Shown here in pieces: positions 52,021-59,277 of a stretch of DNA of 64,000 bases (its first letter is position 1; each line of letters begins with the position of its first letter). The translations under genes and the position numbers were made by a program. The DNA comes from a bacterium (GTDB taxonomy: Bacteria > Desulfobacterota > DSWW01). Below the pieces are notes generated by a model. The model saw nothing but the letters and a program-made list of their open reading frames with translations. It was not told the DNA's origin and did not search any database. Location: positions 1 through 64,000 of the forward strand of contig JANQFG010000179.1 in assembly GCA_028277985.1 (NCBI GenBank), in the 5' to 3' direction.

Positions 52021-52479
52021 ATGGAAGCCATCGTTGTGAAGGCCTATATCCATGCACCGATCGACCGGGTGTGGGACGTGTTCAGCGATCACGAGAACTA
52101 CTCGAAGCTGGCAGGGGTTCGCTACTCGAAGCTTCTGAAAGAGGGGACCGACGAGCGCAACGGGCTCGGGGCCGTGCGGGAGGTCCACGGGATGGGGGTG
52201 AAGTTCGTCGAGGATATCGTTGCGTACGAACCGCCCCGCCTGCTCGAGTACAAGGTGGTCCGATGCAGCAAACCGATCGAACACGAAATAGGGCGCGTCG
52301 AGCTGATTCCGCGAGGGGATGGCACCGAGATCCACTGGGTCTCCCGCTTTCGGTTGAAGATACCGCTCATCGGCAAATGGCTCGGCAAACAGAACCGGGC
52401 TGCAGGGCGAGCGTGGTTCTACACCTGCGTGCTGGACATGAAAGACAAGCTGGAAAGGGAGGCGTCCAATGGCTTATGA
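52021..52479 (+). CDS. SRPBCC (START-like) family protein
   Basis: A 152-residue single SRPBCC domain. It begins MEAIVVKAYIHAPIDRVWDVFSDHENYSKL, with conserved VWDVFSD and the later ELIPRGDGTEIHWVSRF, as in polyketide cyclase-like and coenzyme-Q-binding members. Such domains bind hydrophobic ligands. ATG 52021 follows gagggga; an in-frame ATG at 51991 overlaps the hydrolase and is less likely. Its end overlaps the start of the enoyl-CoA hydratase by 11 bases. Confidence 0.75.
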   Translation: MEAIVVKAYIHAPIDRVWDVFSDHENYSKLAGVRYSKLLKEGTDERNGLGAVREVHGMGVKFVEDIVAYEPPRLLEYKVVRCSKPIEHEIGRVELIPRGDGTEIHWVSRFRLKIPLIGKWLGKQNRAAGRAWFYTCVLDMKDKLEREASNGL

Positions 52480-53311
52480 AGGTTACGAATTCCTGAAAAT
52501 CCGGGTGGACCGGGCAGTGGCACACGTCACGATCGACAACCCTCCGATCAACCTGCTCACCCTCGAGTTGTCGGCAGAGCTCGTGCGGCTGGCCGGCGAG
52601 ATCGTGGCGGACGATTCGGTCAAGGTCATCCTTTTCGACAGTGTAAATCCGGACTTCTTCATCGCTCACTTCGATGTTTCGGTTCTCGAATTCCTGGGCT
52701 CCCAGCCCATCCCTCCCACGACAGAGCTTCATGATCTGAACAAGGCGGCCGAGGCTTTCCGCCGCATGCCCAAGGTGAGCATCGCCAAGCTCGAGGGCCG
52801 CACGCGCGGAGGAGGAAGCGAGTTCGTCCTTGGCCTGGACATGCGGTTCGGGGCCATCGGCAAGGCCGTCCTGGCCCAGCCCGAGGTCGGGGTCGGCATC
52901 ATCCCCGGGGGAGGGGGGACGCAACGCCTGCCGCGGCTCATCGGCCAAGCCAGGGCCCTCGAGGTGGTGCTGGGCTGTGATGATTTTCCGGCCGAGATCG
53001 CGGAACGATACGGTTACATCAACCGGGCGCTTCCGCCGGACGAGCTCACACCCTTTGTGGAAGATCTGGCCCACAGGATTGCGGGATTCCCGGCCGAGGC
53101 GATCGCTCTAGCGAAGAAGTCGGTCCAGAACGCCGAGGATCTGCCGATGGTCGAGGGCCTGTGGGAAGAGAGCCTTCTCTTTGCCCAATCCTTGCAGACA
53201 CCTTCGGCACAGGCTCGAATGAAGAAGTTCATGGAACTGGGCGGACAGACACGCGAAGTGGAACTGGATCTGTCCGACATGGTCAAGGCCTTGGGGGATC
53301 CAGAGGGGTAG
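52469..53311 (+). CDS. Enoyl-CoA hydratase/isomerase family protein
   Basis: A 280-residue crotonase-fold enzyme. Both glutamates expected of a hydratase are visible, Glu118 in RGGGSEFVLGLD and Glu139 in LAQPEVGVGIIPGGGGTQRLPRLIG, so hydration of an enoyl-CoA is plausible. The start follows ggaggcg and overlaps the SRPBCC gene by 11 bases, so the two are coupled. The C-terminus ends in a longer acidic tail (VELDLSDMVKALGDPEG). Confidence 0.85.
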   Translation: MAYEGYEFLKIRVDRAVAHVTIDNPPINLLTLELSAELVRLAGEIVADDSVKVILFDSVNPDFFIAHFDVSVLEFLGSQPIPPTTELHDLNKAAEAFRRMPKVSIAKLEGRTRGGGSEFVLGLDMRFGAIGKAVLAQPEVGVGIIPGGGGTQRLPRLIGQARALEVVLGCDDFPAEIAERYGYINRALPPDELTPFVEDLAHRIAGFPAEAIALAKKSVQNAEDLPMVEGLWEESLLFAQSLQTPSAQARMKKFMELGGQTREVELDLSDMVKALGDPEG

Positions 53312-53517
53312 GGCGGCGGACCAGAAGAACAACTAAATCCTATCCATTCAGTTGGGTTTATTTCGTCTCGGACCGCGGCGGGCGTCCCTGCGCGCGTGTC
53401 GCCGGGCTTGCGAACCCCCATCGTTACCTGTATCCTAAGCGATTCAACCAAAATCGACTTAGCCATAAACCGCCGGACGGCGCATCTGCAACCCCTTGAA
53501 GCGAAGGAGAGAAACGT

Positions 53518-54819
53518 ATGGTAAAAGTGAGACACCTGGGCATGACTTCATTGATTCTTCTAACCTTTCTCTGCCTGTCTCCGACGGTCTTCGCGGAGAT
53601 AGCACCTGGAACCGTAATCGACAAGACGAATGCGGAGGAGGCCCAGGGTCTCTTGCCGGACCCGGTTCTGAACTGGGTCAAGAAAGGTGACGGGACGATG
53701 ACCGTCGGAGAGTTGCCCTTCAACCTCGACGACTTCATGCCACCGGCCGCGCTCGAGTACATGGAGAGCAACAAGGGCAAGTACGACCTGGACGAGGAAG
53801 GTCTGATCGTGGACCTGAAGACCGGAAAGCTGCCCGAATTCATCGACGGGATTCCCTTTCCGGAAATAGACCTCGAGGATCCGGACGTCGCGGCCAAGAT
53901 CATGTACAACAAGCACTTCTACTCTTACACGGTCGGCAATTCCCAGGTCCCGTTCCAGGTGAGCTGGGTGGGCCTCAAGACCGGTTTCGAGCGTGAGATC
54001 ATCATGGACTACTGGACCTATGCCCTGGACGGGTTTCCTGCGGCAAAGGAAGAGTCCAACCCGGAGAATGTGGAGATGCACTCCCTGATCATCGCGCTGG
54101 CGCCCTTTGATATCAAAGGCACGAACATCCTGCTGTGGCGGTACCGGGACGCAAAGAAGGACAGCACCTTCGCCTACGTGCCTGCCATCCGGCGGGTCCG
54201 GAGGATGAGTCCGGCAAATCGGTCGGACGCGTTCCTGGGCACCGATTTCTGCGTGGACGATGCGTGGGGATACGGCGGCAAGATCAATGCCTTCAACTGG
54301 AAGCTGATCGAGAAGAAAGACCAGCTTCTCCCCTGTTACCCCGGCAAGCCCCTCAAGCTCCAGAAGAACGACGCCGGCGAATGGGCGACCGTGAACGAGG
54401 GACAGAACATCACGTACGGCTACCAAACGGAAGGGTACCAGGGCGCTCCCTGGTGGCCCCAAGAGATCATCTACGTGAAGAGGCCCACGTACATACTCGA
54501 GTGCACGGCCAAAGACAAGTACTACAATTACGGCCCTCAGCAGCTCTGGGTCGATGCGGGCTGTTACACCCCCACCTACAAGGTGATCTCCGATCGGGCC
54601 GGCGCCTACTGGAAGGTGGAATGGCAGTCCATTGGCGGCATCTCGAGCACCGACGGCAGTTACAGGTTCGCCGGCCTCGCGAACATGATGGCCTTTGACG
54701 ACCGGAGCGAACACGCCTGCGTGCTCGTACTCTACAATCCGAAGAACTCCTCTCGCTATATCGCCCAACACGACAGGAACGATTTCTCCCTGGGCGGCTT
54801 CCAGAAGCTCTGCAAGTAG
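53518..54819 (+). CDS. Exported DUF1329 protein
   Basis: A 433-residue protein with a signal peptide (MTSLILLTFLCLSPTVFA, cleaved near residue 27). The mature part shows the DUF1329 pattern: a start with PDPVLNWVKKGDGTM, RYRDAKKDSTFAYVPAIRRVRRMSPANRSDAFLGTDFCVDDAWGYGGKI, and RPTYILECTAKD. DUF1329 proteins are thought to be periplasmic or outer-membrane-associated and often occur with RND exporters and YCF48 propellers; those two lie at 38518-41866. It is 206 bases after the hydratase and is followed by a strong hairpin. Confidence 0.82.
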   Translation: MVKVRHLGMTSLILLTFLCLSPTVFAEIAPGTVIDKTNAEEAQGLLPDPVLNWVKKGDGTMTVGELPFNLDDFMPPAALEYMESNKGKYDLDEEGLIVDLKTGKLPEFIDGIPFPEIDLEDPDVAAKIMYNKHFYSYTVGNSQVPFQVSWVGLKTGFEREIIMDYWTYALDGFPAAKEESNPENVEMHSLIIALAPFDIKGTNILLWRYRDAKKDSTFAYVPAIRRVRRMSPANRSDAFLGTDFCVDDAWGYGGKINAFNWKLIEKKDQLLPCYPGKPLKLQKNDAGEWATVNEGQNITYGYQTEGYQGAPWWPQEIIYVKRPTYILECTAKDKYYNYGPQQLWVDAGCYTPTYKVISDRAGAYWKVEWQSIGGISSTDGSYRFAGLANMMAFDDRSEHACVLVLYNPKNSSRYIAQHDRNDFSLGGFQKLCK

Positions 54820-54843
54820 AATCCAGGTTCACTTCGAAACGAC

Positions 54844-54887
54844 AACTCCCCTGCCCGATCCCGGAAACGGGATCAGGCAGGGGAGTT
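54844..54887 (+). terminator. Strong terminator-like hairpin after the DUF1329 gene
   Basis: Arms AACTCCCCTGCC and GGCAGGGGAGTT continue, after one mismatch, as GATCCCG and CGGGATC around a GAAA loop: a stem of about 19 pairs. Only CTTCC follows, so it is not a perfect Rho-independent stop, but the position 24 bases past the stop codon fits transcript ending. Confidence 0.7.
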
Positions 54888-54925
54888 CTTCCTCCGGTTC
54901 CACGTATCTGATCCCACTTCATATT

Positions 54926-55032
54926 CCTCGTCGTCTTCCTCGTCCTCCTCCTCGATCTCGGGGTACAAAGTCGCTGGCTGCCCCGGGTTCCTTCCGCCTC
55001 CTTTCGAGGACGAGGACGACGACGAGGACGAG
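54926..55032. repeat. Inverted simple-sequence arms (TCCTCG and CGAGGA)
   Basis: A pyrimidine-rich tract (54926-54955, units of CCTCGTC) is followed about 50 bases later by its near complement (55005-55032, units of GAGGACGACGAC). The two could pair as a long imperfect hairpin. It lies in the gap between the DUF1329 and CoA-ligase genes (54820-55193), which shows no other gene. Confidence 0.7.
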
Positions 55033-55193
55033 TTAGAAAGAGGGCTGGGAGTCCGGTCCTTGTCCTGTCCTGACCCGGCCATTATCCCCGGCTTGTCTGA
55101 AAGGAGTCACCGAAGTATAATCAGTCCCCGCTTTGGTACATGCATCTCCCCGAAGGACCCTCAAAATGTGTTCCGTCAAGGAGGTAGAATCCC

Positions 55194-56807
55194 ATGAGCG
55201 CTCAAGAGCCGAAGGTTGCCGGGCACTTCGCCTGCGAACTGGATGCGAAAGTTGAAAGCATGCCGGATTTCGAGGTCACCACGTTCGAAAACGGAAAGTT
55301 CGCGGACGAGGTTCTTACGTATCAGAGCATTGTAGGGGCAGGCAGGAAGCTCGCCCGCAAGCTGAATGAGGCAGGAATCGGCAGAGGCGACCGCTTCGCA
55401 GTGCAGATGAGGAATCATCCGGAGTTCCTCTACGCCTTCTATGCGGCCTCCGTGACGGGTGCCGCCGCTGTCGTGATCGATCCGCGCACCAAGGGCTCCC
55501 GGCTGGACTATGTGCTCAAGGATTCCAAATCGAAAGGAATCCTCTTCACGAGCGAACTGATGGCGGACATCGACGACGTAATCCAGGGCATCCCGGACCT
55601 TCAGGTTCTCGGCGTGGCGTACAAGGAAGGGATGAATGTAGCTGTAACGGACAAGTATCCCAGTCTGGAGGAGGTCCTTGGAGGCCCCGAGGCTCCGCCG
55701 CCGGATGATCCGAGCGAGGACCTGAACTTGCCCTTCGAGATCATCTACACCTCGGGGACCACGGGCGACCCGAAGGGGGTGGTCATGAAGGGCTCCAGGA
55801 TGTCCGCCTTCTCGTTGATCGCCCAGATGGTCTGGCAGTACACACAGGAGGACAAGCTCTATACGGGGCTCTCCCTGACCCACGGGAATGCCCAGGCCGT
55901 GACCATGATGCCCTCCCTCACGCTTGCCATTCCCTCGGTTTTCAGCCAGAGGTTCACCAAGAGCCGCATCTGGGATATTTGCAGAAAACATGGGTGCACC
56001 ACCTTCTCTCTGTTGGGCGGAATGATGATGGGCATCTACAGCGAACCGGAGAAACCGGAGGACAAGGACAACCCGGTGAGGGTCGTCCTGAGCGCCGGGA
56101 CACCGCTGGCCATATGGGAATCCTTTGAAAAGCGGTTCGACCTCAAGATTCACGAGTGGTACGGCGCGGTGGAAGGCGGCTTCGCCCATAACCCGGTCGG
56201 AGTAGGGCCGGTCGGGTCCTTCGGCAAGCCTCTGGAAGGGCTCATGGAAATGAAGGTGGTCCGCGAAGACGATACAGAGTGCGCACCTGGCGAACCCGGT
56301 GAACTCGTCAGCCGCATGGTGGGGCAGGAAGTGGAAGTGGAATACCTCGGCAAGAAGAAGGCCTCCGAAGAGAAGACCCGGGGAGGCTGGCTCCGCTCCG
56401 GCGACATATGCCACACGGACGAAGAGGGGTGGCTGTTCTTCGATTACCGCAAGGGAGGGGGGCTCCGGAGGGCAGGGGATTTCATCATGCCCGAGCATGT
56501 GGAAGCGGCGATCGCCACCCACCCCGCCGTGACGGAAGTGTGCGTGTACGGCATCCCGGCCGCATCCGGGGCGCCCGGGGAGGTGGATCTTGTGGCCGCG
56601 GTCGTACCCGGGCAGGGCCGCTCGATCGAACCGAAATCCGTCTTTCAGCAGTTCCTGGAGGGACTCGAGAAGAACGCGGTCCCGTCGTATCTCCAGGTGG
56701 TCGATGCCATCCCCAAGACGATCTCCGAGAAGAACCTCGACCGCGTCCTGCGGCAGGAATTCAGCAAGGACGGGCAGAACGTGTTCAAGCTCGAAGACCA
56801 CGTATAG
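55194..56807 (+). CDS. AMP-forming acyl-CoA ligase
   Basis: A 537-residue adenylate-forming enzyme of the acyl-CoA synthetase group. It has the phosphate loop EIIYTSGTTGDPKGVV, a YGAVEGG-type A5 region, then GWLRSGDICHTDEEGWLFFDYRKGG and, near the end, PKTISEKNLDR with the reactive lysine or its equivalent. The start at ATG 55194 follows aaggagg. It is 12 bases before the second acyl-CoA dehydrogenase gene, so the ligase and dehydrogenase probably act in order on the same acid. Confidence 0.85.
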   Translation: MSAQEPKVAGHFACELDAKVESMPDFEVTTFENGKFADEVLTYQSIVGAGRKLARKLNEAGIGRGDRFAVQMRNHPEFLYAFYAASVTGAAAVVIDPRTKGSRLDYVLKDSKSKGILFTSELMADIDDVIQGIPDLQVLGVAYKEGMNVAVTDKYPSLEEVLGGPEAPPPDDPSEDLNLPFEIIYTSGTTGDPKGVVMKGSRMSAFSLIAQMVWQYTQEDKLYTGLSLTHGNAQAVTMMPSLTLAIPSVFSQRFTKSRIWDICRKHGCTTFSLLGGMMMGIYSEPEKPEDKDNPVRVVLSAGTPLAIWESFEKRFDLKIHEWYGAVEGGFAHNPVGVGPVGSFGKPLEGLMEMKVVREDDTECAPGEPGELVSRMVGQEVEVEYLGKKKASEEKTRGGWLRSGDICHTDEEGWLFFDYRKGGGLRRAGDFIMPEHVEAAIATHPAVTEVCVYGIPAASGAPGEVDLVAAVVPGQGRSIEPKSVFQQFLEGLEKNAVPSYLQVVDAIPKTISEKNLDRVLRQEFSKDGQNVFKLEDHV

Positions 56808-56819
56808 GGAGGAAGGATC

Positions 56820-58076
56820 ATGGATTTTCTGGATCTGAACCGGAATCTGTCCGAAGATGACATCGCTCTGAAGAAGGGAGCCCACAAGTTCGCCAAGGAG
56901 GTGATGCGACCCATCGCCAAGGAGCTGGACGAGATGTCACCCAGGGAGGTGATTGCCCCGGAATCCCCTTTCTGGGACTTCATGCGGAAGGGATACGAAC
57001 TGGGCTACCACAAGATCCTCATGCCCCCACCCTTCGGCCTGGACCTGACTCCTCTGCAGCAGACCATCGTCATGGAGGAGCTCGCGTGGGGAAGCGCCGG
57101 CCTGACCGTGGCTCTGACCGTATCCTGTTTTCATGCCTTCCTCGGGTGCCTGAATCCGGAAGAAGACATCGTGAAGAACATCATCACGCCCTTCTGCGAC
57201 TGCACCGATGCGAGCATCATCGGATGCTGGGGCCTGACCGAGCCGGACCACGGTTCGGATACCGTCATGACCCATCACCCGCTCTTCCACGATCCGAGCA
57301 TCAAGGCCCAATGCCGTGCGGCCCTGGAAGGAGACGAATGGGTGATCAACGGACAGAAGGCCTCCTGGGTATCTTGCGGAACCATCGCAAGCCATTGCGC
57401 GCTGTTCTGCTCTCTCGACAACTCCATGGGCATGGCGGGTGGTGGCATCGCAATCGTTCCGCTGGATCTTCCCGGGGTCTCCAAGGGTGAACCCTTGAAC
57501 AAGATCGGGCAACGGGACCTCAACCAGGGCGAGATCTTCTTCGACAACGTCCGCATCCCGAAGTCGTACATGCTGATCGGGACGGATCTGTATGAAAACA
57601 TGCTCGAGTTGACCCTCTCCATGACGACCGCTCTCATGGGCGTGTTCGGCACGGCCTGCGCCCGGGCAGCCTTCGAGGAATCGCTCGAGTATGCGAAAGA
57701 ACGCGTACAGGGCGGCAAACCTCTGATCGAGCACCCGAACATCAAGATGAAGCTCTTCCGAATGTTCCAGCAGGTCGAGGTGAGCCGGCAGATCAGCCGC
57801 GCTGCCTACCTCTACAACAAGGACAACGAGGTCCCTGCCGAGGAGTATTCCATTGTCGCCAAGCTACAGGGCACCCAGGCAGCATTCGACGTGTGCTGCG
57901 AGGCGATCATGCTCTTCGGTGGAAACGGCCTGTCCAAAGAGTACCTGATCGAGAAGCTCTTCCGGGACGCCAAGGCCATGCTCATCGAGGACGGCTCGAA
58001 CGAGTCTCTGGCCATCGCCGGCGGCCACAAGCTCATCCAGCACTACCCTCGTATATCCGGGCAACACAGCATATGA
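56820..58076 (+). CDS. Acyl-CoA dehydrogenase family protein (second paralogue)
   Basis: A 418-residue flavoprotein closely related by eye to the one at 33233, with the same HKFAKEVMRP start region, GLTEPDHGSDTV, WVINGQKASWVSCGT and LIEKLFRDAKAMLIEDGSNES. The position of the usual catalytic glutamate is Asp391 (preceded by Glu390). It follows the CoA ligase by 12 bases with ggaggaagg upstream. As in cyclohexanecarboxyl-CoA-type dehydrogenases, an altered base may mean an unusual substrate such as an alicyclic CoA ester (inference). Confidence 0.87.
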   Translation: MDFLDLNRNLSEDDIALKKGAHKFAKEVMRPIAKELDEMSPREVIAPESPFWDFMRKGYELGYHKILMPPPFGLDLTPLQQTIVMEELAWGSAGLTVALTVSCFHAFLGCLNPEEDIVKNIITPFCDCTDASIIGCWGLTEPDHGSDTVMTHHPLFHDPSIKAQCRAALEGDEWVINGQKASWVSCGTIASHCALFCSLDNSMGMAGGGIAIVPLDLPGVSKGEPLNKIGQRDLNQGEIFFDNVRIPKSYMLIGTDLYENMLELTLSMTTALMGVFGTACARAAFEESLEYAKERVQGGKPLIEHPNIKMKLFRMFQQVEVSRQISRAAYLYNKDNEVPAEEYSIVAKLQGTQAAFDVCCEAIMLFGGNGLSKEYLIEKLFRDAKAMLIEDGSNESLAIAGGHKLIQHYPRISGQHSI

Positions 58077-58112
58077 ACTTTAACTTTAAACATTAACATA
58101 TAAACATTTGTA
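58075..58112. repeat. AT-rich short-unit repeat tract
   Basis: Loose units of AACTTTAACTTTAAACATTAACAT and ATAAACATT, in otherwise GC-rich DNA, fill the 65-base gap between the dehydrogenase stop and the BKACE ribosome site. It could be a promoter or spacer; no clear hexamer pair stands out. Confidence 0.5.
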
Positions 58113-58141
58113 ACTATTATGTATTTTAGGAGGATGGTCTT

Positions 58142-59062
58142 ATGGCGAAAACCATCGTTACAGCGGCGATCACCGGAAGCATTCATACCCCGACCATGAC
58201 ACCTCACCTGCCGATCACACAGAAGCAGATTGCGGATGAGGTCGTTCGGGCGTGGGAAGCGGGTGCCGCCGTTGCTCATGTCCACGTGCGGGATCCGGAA
58301 ACCGGACAACCCTCGCCCTCGTTGGATCTTTACCGGGAAGTCATCACCGACGTGAAGGCTCGATGTGACATCATCTTGTGCCTCACGACGGGCGGCGGCA
58401 TGGGAATGACCGCGGAGCAGCGTGTTTCGGTGGTCCCAACCTTTAAGCCGGAGCTCGCCTCCTTCAATTCCGGCTCGGTAAACTTCGCCCTGTTCCCCGT
58501 AGTGGCCAAGTACAAGGAGTGGAAGCATCCGTGGGAAGCCCAGTACCTCTCCATGACCGAGGACATGGTCTTCTCCAACACCTTCAAGACCCTGAGAGAG
58601 TTCTGCCACTTCTTCAACGAGAATGACACCAAGCCGGAGCTCGAGGTCTACGACGTGGCAATGATCAACAACATCGCCTTCATGATCGCACAGGGCCACT
58701 TGAAGAAGCCGGTATACCTTCAATTCGTGATGGGCATCCTCGGAGGCATCCCGCCCTCGGTCGAGAATCTGCTGTTCCTCTACAAGACCGCCAAAGAGGC
58801 GATCGGCGACTTCGAATGGTCCGTCTGTGCCGCAGGCCGGCACCAGATGCGAATGTGCACGGCAGGGCTTCTGATGGGAGGGAACGTACGGGTCGGCCTC
58901 GAGGACAACATGTATCTGGAAAAGGGCCGTATGGCCACGAGCAACGCGGAGCAGGTGGAGAAGATCATCCGGATCGCCCGCGAGCTCGGCTCCGAACCAG
59001 CCAAGCCGGACGAGGCCAGACAGATCCTCGGTCTCAAGGGATTAGACAAGGTCGGCTACTAG
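58142..59062 (+). CDS. BKACE family enzyme (beta-keto acid cleavage, DUF849)
   Basis: A 306-residue TIM-barrel enzyme. The zinc ligands expected for the family are visible as His46 and His48 in AAVAHVHVRDPETGQPS and Glu254 in VRVGLEDNMYL. BKACE enzymes join a beta-keto acid and acetyl-CoA to give acetoacetate and a new acyl-CoA, with no ATP. Key residues for substrate choice differ among members, so the keto acid is unknown. A near-perfect aggagg precedes the ATG. The tandem ligase-dehydrogenase-BKACE block suggests that it releases an acyl-CoA in a ring- or chain-cleaving pathway. Confidence 0.87.
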   Translation: MAKTIVTAAITGSIHTPTMTPHLPITQKQIADEVVRAWEAGAAVAHVHVRDPETGQPSPSLDLYREVITDVKARCDIILCLTTGGGMGMTAEQRVSVVPTFKPELASFNSGSVNFALFPVVAKYKEWKHPWEAQYLSMTEDMVFSNTFKTLREFCHFFNENDTKPELEVYDVAMINNIAFMIAQGHLKKPVYLQFVMGILGGIPPSVENLLFLYKTAKEAIGDFEWSVCAAGRHQMRMCTAGLLMGGNVRVGLEDNMYLEKGRMATSNAEQVEKIIRIARELGSEPAKPDEARQILGLKGLDKVGY

Positions 59063-59109
59063 AAGCAGGCGTGGTCGCATGGGAAGACCAGGTTTGCGCT
59101 TGTTTTCTC

Positions 59110-59218
59110 AGGTCAAAGGTCCAAAGGTACAAGGTAAAAGGGGCGGATCAAGAATTGAAGAATGCCTTCATCACATCTTCACCCCCCCTTGACCTTTCTC
59201 CTTTCACCTTTGACCTTC
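59110..59218. repeat. Long inverted simple-sequence arms between convergent genes
   Basis: The left arm (59110-59143, units such as AAAGGTC and AAGGTAAAAGG) is nearly complementary to the right arm (59184-59218, units such as CTTGACCTTT and CTTTCACCTTTG). About 33 bases per arm and a 40-base centre could form a long hairpin. It stands between the BKACE and CoA-ligase stop codons, where a two-way stop would be useful. Confidence 0.75.
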
Positions 59219-59277
59219 CAAGCTCGACTTTTCACTTGCCCGCTGCGGCGAAGGCCGAGTGATGCCCATAAGCCGGT

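Noticed and set aside
54873-55082. A 69-codon minus-strand frame with runs of Ser and of Glu/Asp
   Set aside because: It is read straight through the inverted simple-repeat arms and the terminator hairpin; the odd composition is caused by the repeat, with no supported ribosome site.
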